Source: Ruminococcaceae bacterium UBA5413
GTDB taxonomy: Bacteria; Bacillota; Clostridia; Oscillospirales; Acutalibacteraceae
DNA length: 12,976 nucleotides
Assembly: GCA_002409585.1 (NCBI GenBank)
Contig: DHNP01000016.1
Location: 57,184 to 70,159 of the forward strand
Direction of reading: 5' to 3'
Shown here: positions 7,512 through 12,976 of the stretch, piece by piece
Position numbering within the stretch: position 1 is the first letter of the stretch
Layout: each line of letters opens with the position of its first letter
The notes under the pieces: generated by a model
The model's database searches: none
Told to the model about the DNA's origin: nothing
The model's input: only the letters and a program-made list of their open reading frames with translations
Made by a program: the position numbers and the translations under genes

Positions 7512-9010
7512 TTTCCATCCCCCTGCTCTCCGAGCAGCATTTTTATTGCCTTGCTCCATCCGGCAAGTTTTTGCTGTCTGACTGTGCCGTCCATGCGCGG
7601 CTTATACAGATTGTACGAGATGGCGCTGTAGATACGGCTTTCATTATAAAGGCCGGCCGATATGCCCGCGAGGTAAGCCGCGCCAATGACGGAAAGTTCT
7701 TCGGCATCAGGTATTTTTACGTCTATATCGGTGATATCGCTTTGGAACTGCATGAGGTACTTGTCCCTTGTCGGGCCTCCGTCAACGCATATCTGTGAAA
7801 GGTTCAGCCGCGTATCCTTCCGCATGGCCTCTATAACATCATTAATCTGGTACGCCGCGCACTCGCTGGCCGCTTTTATGAGCTCCTTACGTCCCGTCAT
7901 ACGGCCCATGCCCGTAATAACCGCGTGCGTGTCGGCGCGCCACCACGGCGCGCCAAGGCCTGAAAACGCAGGCACTATATAGGTCTGGTCATTCGGGTCG
8001 GCCTCGGCCGACAGCTTTGCGGTTTCAGATGCCGACTTAATAATGCCGAGCTTGTCCTTAAGCCATGTAATAACCGCTCCGGTATAATTTATATTGCCTT
8101 CAAGCACGTAGGAAACTTTGCCGTTTACTTTCCATGCCAGCGAAGTCGACAGGCCGTGCCGGCTTACAAACGGTTCAGCCCCCGTGTTGAGCATAACCGA
8201 CGAGCCTGTTCCGTAAGTTGCTTTGATGTCGCCTTCGCCCCGGCAGTTATGCCCAAACAAAGCGCCGTGCGAGTCCCCTAAAATGCCGCGTACCGGCACG
8301 GGTTTTTCAAGATAACCCTCAAGGTCCGTATACCCGAAAAGGGAGTCGGAGTCGCATACCTCCGGCAGCGCCTCCGCGGGGACGCCAAACGTCCCGCATA
8401 TATCCGCGTCCCATTTAAGTTCCCTTATGTTGAACAGCTGCGTCCTGCTCGCGTTGGAATAGTCCGTCTTAAAAGCCGAGCCGTTTGTGAGCTTGTAGAT
8501 AAGCCAGCTGTCCACTGTTCCAAGCGCTAAAGTACGGTTTTTAATTTTTTCACGGGCGCCCGGGAAATTCTCAATCATCCACGCCATCTTTGACGCCGGA
8601 TAATACGGCGACAGTTTAAGGCCGGTTTTAAGGTAAATCCCGTCGCCTGCCGCTTTCTGCGCCCCTATGCGGGCGCAGATATCTTTAGCGCGGCTGCATT
8701 GCCAAACGATAGCGTCGCCGATCGGCCTGCCTGTTTTTTTGTCCCATCCCACTGTAGTTTCGCGTTGGTTATCAATTCCGATACATGCAATTTGGCTTTT
8801 GTCGATGCCTGTTTTTTCCACTACCTGCCTGCAGACGGCTATAACGTTGCGGTAAATTTCCTCAGGGTCGTGCGACACCCAGTTTTCGCCGCTGACAATC
8901 TGCCTGTGCGGCAAGTCGCATCTCCCTTTGAGCCTGCCCTTGTCATCGAATAAAACCGCTTTGGTTCCCTGTGTGCTTTGGTCAACACCTAAAATGTAAA
9001 ATGTTCTCAC
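7505..9010 (-). CDS. FGGY-family carbohydrate kinase, glycerol kinase-like, probable ketose/pentulose kinase
   Basis: A 501-residue cytoplasmic kinase, first gene of the operon. The N-terminal ATPase fold begins ILGVDQSTQGTKA (6-18). NQRET (81-85) with Arg83 and Glu84, Trp103, and the PYY segment (135-137) match glycerol kinase substrate contacts. Asp246 in GILGDSHGALFG is the catalytic base, and the C-terminal half has YGTG (266-269), GLGAPWW and the FGGY signature around VDGGPTRDKYLMQFQSDI. Overall it reads like GlpK rather than XylB. However, Ser247 replaces the GlpK glycerol-binding Gln, and Ser271 replaces the Phe that packs on glycerol, suggesting a larger substrate. With a dehydrogenase and transketolase alongside, a ketopentose is likeliest, though this is inferred. 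The start is GTG with a distant AGAGG about 12 bases away. Confidence 0.88.
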   Translation of the reverse strand: MRTFYILGVDQSTQGTKAVLFDDKGRLKGRCDLPHRQIVSGENWVSHDPEEIYRNVIAVCRQVVEKTGIDKSQIACIGIDNQRETTVGWDKKTGRPIGDAIVWQCSRAKDICARIGAQKAAGDGIYLKTGLKLSPYYPASKMAWMIENFPGAREKIKNRTLALGTVDSWLIYKLTNGSAFKTDYSNASRTQLFNIRELKWDADICGTFGVPAEALPEVCDSDSLFGYTDLEGYLEKPVPVRGILGDSHGALFGHNCRGEGDIKATYGTGSSVMLNTGAEPFVSRHGLSTSLAWKVNGKVSYVLEGNINYTGAVITWLKDKLGIIKSASETAKLSAEADPNDQTYIVPAFSGLGAPWWRADTHAVITGMGRMTGRKELIKAASECAAYQINDVIEAMRKDTRLNLSQICVDGGPTRDKYLMQFQSDITDIDVKIPDAEELSVIGAAYLAGISAGLYNESRIYSAISYNLYKPRMDGTVRQQKLAGWSKAIKMLLGEQGDGKC

Positions 9011-9045
9011 AGTGCTTCTTTTCCTCTCATTACTGTGTTAATAGG

Positions 9046-9058
9046 AACATAATATGTT
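9046..9058. promoter_or_regulatory. Palindrome in the operon leader, candidate operator
   Basis: AACATA and TATGTT are perfect inverted 6-base arms around a single central A. The element sits about 25-40 bases downstream of the predicted operon start site and before the kinase start, a usual place for a repressor block. The divergent DeoR-type regulator is the obvious candidate ligand-responsive binder, but nothing in the sequence proves it. Confidence 0.4.
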
Positions 9059-9063
9059 TGTTA

Positions 9064-9072
9064 ACGTTCTAT
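9064..9072. promoter_or_regulatory. ACGTTCTAT element, copy next to the operon promoter
   Basis: The 9-base sequence ACGTTCTAT occurs here and again at 9240-9248. This copy would be at about +12 to +20 of the predicted operon transcript. A paired element close to both divergent promoters is what a local repressor would use, but two 9-base matches in a 283-base AT-rich spacer can arise by chance. Confidence 0.35.
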
Positions 9073-9090
9073 TTTGTTACTACACGGAGC

Positions 9091-9119
9091 ATTATAACAG
9101 CATTTCTACCCAATGTCAA
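9091..9119 (-). promoter_or_regulatory. Consensus SigA-type promoter of the sugar operon
   Basis: On the minus strand a perfect TTGACA (9114-9119) and a perfect TATAAT (9091-9096) are separated by exactly 17 bases. The predicted start is near 9084, giving a leader of about 75 bases before the kinase GTG. A full-consensus promoter on a catabolic operon would be very active unless repressed, which fits control by the divergent DeoR-type regulator through sites in the leader. Confidence 0.85.
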
Positions 9120-9189
9120 TATTGTTCGAATATTTTTTTAGATATTATGTGCGGTTTATGAGTTTTTTAAAACAAGTTGCTGCAATCTA

Positions 9190-9218
9190 TTGTTATTTTT
9201 GCGTTTTCATATTATAAT
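9190..9218 (+). promoter_or_regulatory. Promoter of the DeoR-type regulator gene
   Basis: On the plus strand TTGTTA (9190-9195) and a perfect TATAAT (9213-9218) are 17 bases apart. The predicted start near 9225 gives a leader of about 70 bases. A second TATAAT at 9224-9229 has no good partner hexamer and is the less likely choice. Confidence 0.65.
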
Positions 9219-9239
9219 ATATTTATAATTATAGTTTAT

Positions 9240-9248
9240 ACGTTCTAT
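9240..9248. promoter_or_regulatory. ACGTTCTAT element, copy next to the regulator promoter
   Basis: Second copy of the 9-base element of 9064-9072, in the same plus-strand orientation. It lies about 15-23 bases past the predicted regulator start site. It also sits inside the wider inverted pair TATAG (9230-9234) and CTATA (9245-9249). It would allow the regulator to repress its own gene together with the operon; this is inference from position. Confidence 0.35.
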
Positions 9249-9293
9249 ATGAAATCACCGGCGAACAAAAACTAAGATAAAGGTGCGCATAAT

Positions 9294-10106
9294 ATGCAAA
9301 AAGACCGACCTTCAAAAATTATTGAGATCATGCAGTCGAAGCATATCATCTCCATAGGTGAGCTTTCACGGCTTCTTAACTGCACGGAAATGACCGTCAG
9401 GCGGAACCTTGACAAGCTTCAGGAGATGAACTTCGTCAGGCGTGAGCACGGTTACGCCGTTTTGCTTGAAAATGCACAGGAAACAGATTATTACGTCCAG
9501 ATTGAAGAAAATAAAAAGGAAAAAGAGGCCATTGCTTCCGTCGCCCTGCAGTACCTTGTACCCTTTGAAAGCATCTGTCTCGACTCAGGCACTACCATAC
9601 AGCTCATGGTAACCATGATCCCGAAAAATATGCCGCTGTCGGTTATTACGCCAAGCCTTACGGCCGCCATGACTTTGTCTGACAACAGCGACGTGCAGGT
9701 GCTCATTCCGACAGGCTTTCTCAACCACGCCAACCGTTCCGTACTGCTCGCGGAGCCAGACCGCATGAGGCAGTACAAGGCGGACATCGCTTTTATCTCC
9801 TGCCGCGCGTTCCGTGTTCCCGGCGGCGCATACGAGCATACGCAGAACCTGACTACAACGAAAAAAGCTTTGGCGGCCATTGCCCAAAAGCGGGTCCTTT
9901 TAGTAGACTACTCAAAATGGGACGTCAATTCACTGTGCAACTCCATCAGCCTGGAAGAGCTTGATACAATCATAACCGATGACAAAGCGCCCGCGGAATC
10001 AGTAAAGAAGGCCGCTGAATTTGGTACGGAAATAATAATCGTAAATTCCGACACTAAAAAAATCGCCGAGCACTACAACGCCGAAAAGAAAGGCGGCAGG
10101 CCGTAA
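9294..10106 (+). CDS. DeoR-family transcriptional regulator
   Basis: A 270-residue DNA-binding repressor of the DeoR/GlpR family. A winged helix-turn-helix spans about residues 6-58, with the recognition region TEMTVRRNLDKLQ (31-43) and the family junction RREHGYA, where most members read R-x-HGGA. The effector domain runs from about 75 to 235 and has the sugar-phosphate-binding landmark LDSGTT (96-101). Such regulators usually sense a phosphorylated sugar intermediate, so the kinase product or a transketolase intermediate is the likely inducer. The start at 9294 has AAGGTG eight bases before it. It is divergent from the kinase operon across 283 bases carrying two promoters and shared candidate operators, which makes it the probable local repressor. 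A terminator follows directly after its stop. Confidence 0.92.
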   Translation: MQKDRPSKIIEIMQSKHIISIGELSRLLNCTEMTVRRNLDKLQEMNFVRREHGYAVLLENAQETDYYVQIEENKKEKEAIASVALQYLVPFESICLDSGTTIQLMVTMIPKNMPLSVITPSLTAAMTLSDNSDVQVLIPTGFLNHANRSVLLAEPDRMRQYKADIAFISCRAFRVPGGAYEHTQNLTTTKKALAAIAQKRVLLVDYSKWDVNSLCNSISLEELDTIITDDKAPAESVKKAAEFGTEIIIVNSDTKKIAEHYNAEKKGGRP

Positions 10107-10107
10107 G

Positions 10108-10132
10108 GATGCGCCGGCGCGCGGCATTTTTT
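10108..10132 (+). terminator. Terminator after the regulator gene
   Basis: A GC-rich hairpin begins directly after the regulator stop. ATGCGC (10109-10114) pairs with the GCGGCAT end (10121-10127) with one bulged G and a 6-base loop; an alternative 4-base GCCG/CGGC stem is also possible. It is followed by six T. Confidence 0.6.
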
Positions 10133-10142
10133 ATCGTTTGGC

Positions 10143-10173
10143 TTTTACACTGCCCGGCTAAGGCGGTGTAAAA
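10143..10173. repeat. 12-base stem-loop between the convergent genes
   Basis: Bases 10143-10154 and 10162-10173 form a 12-base stem around a 7-base loop. The single imperfect pair is U-G in plus-strand RNA and A-C in minus-strand RNA, favouring a plus-strand function. No T-run follows on either strand, so it is not a classical terminator. A small CCTG-ctaa-CAGG hairpin follows immediately (10174-10185). It could stabilise the regulator mRNA end or be part of a small RNA; role unknown. Confidence 0.6.
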
Positions 10174-10186
10174 CCTGCTAACAGGC

Positions 10187-10268
10187 AAAAAACGGAGCAT
10201 ACCGGTTAAACGTCCTTTAAAATGGCAGCGTTTGTGCCGCCATTTCTTAGGTTACCGATATACTCCGT
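10187..10268 (-). terminator. Large terminator hairpin after the Cache-CheW gene
   Basis: Bases 10192-10206 pair with 10254-10268 over 15 positions. The two imperfect pairs are G-U wobbles only in the minus-strand RNA. An inner stem pairs 10220-10226 with 10239-10245. On the minus strand the hairpin is followed by six T (plus-strand A at 10187-10192). Direction and position, about 75 bases after the stop of the leftward gene, mark it as that gene's terminator. At about 77 bases it is longer than usual. Confidence 0.8.
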
Positions 10269-10284
10269 AATTATTATAATTAAT

Positions 10285-10303
10285 GTTAAAAAATTTTTTT
10301 AAC
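10285..10303. repeat. AT-rich 19-base palindrome
   Basis: GTTAAAAAA and TTTTTTAAC are perfect inverted arms around one T. It lies between the 15-base terminator hairpin and the end of the leftward gene. Either strand's RNA would form only a weak A-U hairpin, so it may be a DNA-level element or incidental. Confidence 0.4.
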
Positions 10304-10341
10304 CGCAGGCTTTCCCGTTTACAGCCGGTTCTGCCGCGCGC

Positions 10342-12909
10342 TTATTTGTCGGCGCCGGCCTTTTTTTTGCCTTTTATTTTTTCAAGGAAAGGCAGTACGT
10401 TCGTGAAGTCGGCATTTAAGATATCTTTATCCATACGTTCCGGAAGGACGTTGTGGTTTATGACGAGCATAAGCTGCCTTCCGGCATTTTCAAAACAGAC
10501 GACGCCCTTTATGATGGATTTGTCTTTTCCGATATCCGGTATAGGCTTTATATCGCTTTCATTTACTTCCAAAACGTTGTTTAGCTGGTCGGCTTCCATA
10601 GCCGCGAGCATTCCCCCGGGAAGGCGTATGATGAGCAGATGCGGCGCGGGTGGCGCTTTTTCTTTACCGCCGAACAGCATGTGCGTGTCTATGACGGGTA
10701 CGTAACGGTTCTTGTAAACGACCGCCCCGCGTATAAGCTCGTTGCTTTCGGGTATATTTATAATTCCGCCGGAGTCTACGGACTCTACGACGTCTTTTTC
10801 CTCCACGGCCGCGAGCCTGCCGCTGACTACAAATGACACAAGCTTTGAGTGCGCCTCGTTTTCAGCGAGCGATATGTCCGACTGCGAGACAAGCATGCCG
10901 CAGCTTCCTTCCGCCGCGGCGGCGCCATATGCGGCAATGGCTTTAAATACAAATACCAAGGCGCCGCAGTCCGGAAGGCATGCGCAACCCACGGCGTAAT
11001 ACATATTGTCATAGGCCAGTATTTCTGATAAGGGTTTTCCTTTTTCCGTTTTAAAGAAGCGTTCCGGCACGCCGAGTTTTGTTCCGGCCGGCATATCGCC
11101 CCGTGTAGATAAAATTATACCTCCGCTTTTGTCGGTTAAAGCGCAGAAGGATTTCTCACCGTCAGGCTTAGCTTGCTCCAGCATATGCCTTAGCTGTGCG
11201 TCGCTGTCGAAAACCGCCCCTATGCCGCCTACGGTCTTAGACGGGTTCACAGGGTCGGTAACAGAAGCGGCGCATATATATGTATAATTCCCGCCGTAAA
11301 AATGTGATTTTCGGAACGGCGAAACGAAATATTTCGTTTCATCGCTGTTCGAAAGTATATCGCTTATAAATTTATCGGTAATTTTTTTACCCGTTAAATT
11401 TTTTGCACAGCATCCGGAAACAGCAGTTACCCTGCCCTCCGCGTCAAAAACGAACATTCCGCTGTAAACAGTGTAAAGGCTGTTTATACAGTCAAGCTTG
11501 CCGCGGAGTTCTTCCGTCGTGCCGCCGGCGGCAAGCGCGTCCCTTAACGAAAGGTCCAAAGCCCAGCGCCGGCAGTCGCCTGCGTAGCCGTAAACCATCC
11601 TGCCGGCCGAGTAAGAACATAAAGACGCAAGGGACAGCACGCAGCGCAGCCCGGAGGACACCGTTTCACCGAAAAAGCCCTTTACTGCGTTTTCAAACAC
11701 GCCGTCTATGTCGCTGCCCATACGGTTCATGTAGTGCAGCAGCGGCCGCAGCGGCGTAAACTCCCCGCTGTCTCCGCTCTCATTTGTTATAAGCTGCCCA
11801 TTGAAAACAATGCTTTTAAGCGACCTGTTTATTTTTTCCGCACGCAGCATTATGCCGCCGAGTTCCTCCGAAAACGAATACGCCGCGGATGCCATGCCCT
11901 GCCTTAACCCGTCGTCCATGCCCGCCAAAGCATCGCCCGCCTTACTTTTAAAAGCTATGCCGAGCGGAACCATGGCGTGCGCTTTCCAGCCGAGGCCGCT
12001 GTACCCGCTGAGCGCGGCGGCTGGAAAGGCCTTTACAATGTACTCAAGTCCTCTGTAACACACGGCGGCATGCCCGCCGCCCGCGTACGTTTCAACCTGC
12101 GTGCCCGCCGGCAGGCAGCTTTCGTCGCCGCTTGCCACAACCGTGCCCTTTTCATCTATAATAGAAAGCAGCAGGCAGCCGCCGGCGGCTGCCGTTTCCT
12201 TAAATATTTCATGTACCGCTTCCACTGTCTTAAAGCAGAGGCACGCCGCGCCGACGGCTTCACCGGTTTCACCGTCAGTTACAGAGCACGAAAAAATATG
12301 CGCGTTCCCTCTGCCGGGCCGCAGGGGGGACTCGCCGAACGTTTCCAAGGGGCCGGCCCCTTTTTCCATTGCCGCGCGCAGGCTCCGGTCCTCTACCGTT
12401 TCACCTGTTATGGCGTTTTCAGGGTCTGTATTTGCAAGTACCTTTAAATTTTTATCGAGTATTATAACATCACTGTAACAGCCGTTGTCCTCCGCGTATG
12501 CGCTTATGCGCTCCAGCACCGACTCCCTGTCTTTCTCAGAAGCTGAAGCCCCCAAAGCGGCAAAGCGCCTTACGCCGCCGTCGCCCGCCAGGCATTCGGC
12601 GTCGCGCATACATTTACGCAGGCTGCACGCGAGCATGTCTATGGCGGCCTGCGCTTTTGGCGTTATTTCCTGCCGCAGCTTCCGGAGTTCACCCTTCGTG
12701 AGCGCTGCGACAAGCTCTTTCTGCAATGACGAAAAATTTTTCTGTATCTGTGCCATTTGCGGCAAAATCGTCTGTGACTGGCGTGGGCAGGCCATCTCAC
12801 AGAGCAGCTTTATATTTTCCCACTTTTCATCAAGTGAGGCAAAAGCCGCGCTGCACTTTTCAGCACCGTCCATATACGGCAAAAAATCTTTTTCTGTAAA
12901 AAGCAGCAT
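10342..12909 (-). CDS. Soluble tandem Cache-like sensor protein with C-terminal CheW-like domain
   Basis: An 855-residue protein of unusual make-up. Residues 1-125 are mostly helical. A first double-Cache-like sensor spans about 130-320: one module has VIILDKNLKVLAN and ends GEAVGAACLCF, and a second has LLLSIIDEKGTVVAS. A helical linker to about 425 precedes a second similar sensor region at about 470-650, with GMFVFDAEGRVTAVSG, GGIGAVFDS and CALTDKSGGIILS. A CheW-like domain fills about 688-822, including RYVPVIDTHMLFG and LNNVLEVNESDIKPIP. I see no signal peptide, membrane segment or chemoreceptor methylation/signalling hairpin, so it is probably cytoplasmic and may couple ligand sensing to a CheA-type kinase. 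The start at 12909 has GAGGAGG ten bases upstream; a GTG at 12966 is unlikely. An upstream frame ends one base before this ATG, so it may be in an operon. The Cache assignment is by pattern, the CheW assignment is firmer. Confidence 0.8.
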   Translation of the reverse strand: MLLFTEKDFLPYMDGAEKCSAAFASLDEKWENIKLLCEMACPRQSQTILPQMAQIQKNFSSLQKELVAALTKGELRKLRQEITPKAQAAIDMLACSLRKCMRDAECLAGDGGVRRFAALGASASEKDRESVLERISAYAEDNGCYSDVIILDKNLKVLANTDPENAITGETVEDRSLRAAMEKGAGPLETFGESPLRPGRGNAHIFSCSVTDGETGEAVGAACLCFKTVEAVHEIFKETAAAGGCLLLSIIDEKGTVVASGDESCLPAGTQVETYAGGGHAAVCYRGLEYIVKAFPAAALSGYSGLGWKAHAMVPLGIAFKSKAGDALAGMDDGLRQGMASAAYSFSEELGGIMLRAEKINRSLKSIVFNGQLITNESGDSGEFTPLRPLLHYMNRMGSDIDGVFENAVKGFFGETVSSGLRCVLSLASLCSYSAGRMVYGYAGDCRRWALDLSLRDALAAGGTTEELRGKLDCINSLYTVYSGMFVFDAEGRVTAVSGCCAKNLTGKKITDKFISDILSNSDETKYFVSPFRKSHFYGGNYTYICAASVTDPVNPSKTVGGIGAVFDSDAQLRHMLEQAKPDGEKSFCALTDKSGGIILSTRGDMPAGTKLGVPERFFKTEKGKPLSEILAYDNMYYAVGCACLPDCGALVFVFKAIAAYGAAAAEGSCGMLVSQSDISLAENEAHSKLVSFVVSGRLAAVEEKDVVESVDSGGIINIPESNELIRGAVVYKNRYVPVIDTHMLFGGKEKAPPAPHLLIIRLPGGMLAAMEADQLNNVLEVNESDIKPIPDIGKDKSIIKGVVCFENAGRQLMLVINHNVLPERMDKDILNADFTNVLPFLEKIKGKKKAGADK

Positions 12910-12976
12910 TTTAATATATCCTCCTCGCAAGAAAAACATCAGGCCTGCGGCTGTACCGTAAATCACAATACACGTA

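Noticed and set aside
7512..7559. N-terminal extension of the transketolase N-half
   Set aside because: It lies inside the kinase C-terminus and does not resemble transketolase; the G-rich site before 7511 is a better start.
9058..9073. CcpA cre-like site in the operon leader
   Set aside because: The left half TGTTAACG fits the core, but the right half does not give the expected WWCA; carbon-catabolite control is plausible but not supported here.
9118..9134. AATATT inverted pair overlapping the operon -35 region
   Set aside because: AATATT is its own palindrome and common in AT-rich spacers; no further symmetry supports an operator.
12911..12976. C-terminal end of a further minus-strand gene upstream of the Cache-CheW gene
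   Set aside because: A 21-codon frame runs from the window edge to a TAA one base before the ATG at 12909, consistent with an operon, but it is too short to recognise and could be chance.
1..12976. Mobile elements, CRISPR arrays, tRNA or rRNA genes
   Set aside because: No terminal repeats, transposase or integrase motifs, spaced direct repeats or tRNA-like cloverleaf sequences were seen.

Overview
The window looks like a piece of a Clostridia-type Bacillota (Firmicutes) chromosome. Strong GGAGG-type ribosome sites, consensus SigA-like promoters, a lipoprotein signal on the binding protein, AT-rich intergenic DNA and GC-richer genes all point that way. Nothing here fixes the genus. No tRNA, rRNA, CRISPR array, transposase or phage gene was seen.

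Right-centre to left (9010 to 246, minus strand) is one coherent carbohydrate catabolic and uptake locus. In transcription order it encodes a GlpK-like FGGY kinase, the N- and C-terminal halves of a split transketolase, a zinc-dependent polyol dehydrogenase, a sugar-binding lipoprotein, a fused double ABC ATPase, a RbsC/AraH-type permease and a histidine phosphatase. Most junctions overlap or are tightly spaced. The exception is a 208-base gap before the binding-protein gene, which holds an inverted repeat and a possible second promoter. A consensus promoter (TTGACA, 17 bases, TATAAT) precedes the kinase, and a hairpin plus T-run ends the operon at about 102-143. The simplest reading is that a polyol or ketose is imported by the ABC transporter, a polyol is oxidised by the dehydrogenase, the ketose is phosphorylated by the kinase, and the transketolase moves a two-carbon unit into the pentose phosphate pool. 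There is no aldose isomerase in the window. That favours a polyol or ketose substrate such as xylitol, arabinitol or an apiose/apulose-related compound, but the sequence does not settle which.

A DeoR-family regulator (9294-10106, plus strand) is divergent from the operon and is the likely local controller. The 283-base spacer holds two back-to-back promoters, a 9-base element repeated just downstream of each, and a perfect short palindrome in the operon leader.

From 10107 to 10341 is a convergent spacer dense in hairpins: terminators for both sides plus an extra stem-loop. To its right, on the minus strand, is a large unusual gene (10342-12909). It appears to encode a soluble protein with two tandem double-Cache-like sensor regions and a C-terminal CheW-like domain, but no membrane segment and no chemoreceptor signalling hairpin. 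This is the least conventional protein in the window. Whether it is functionally linked to the sugar operon is unknown.
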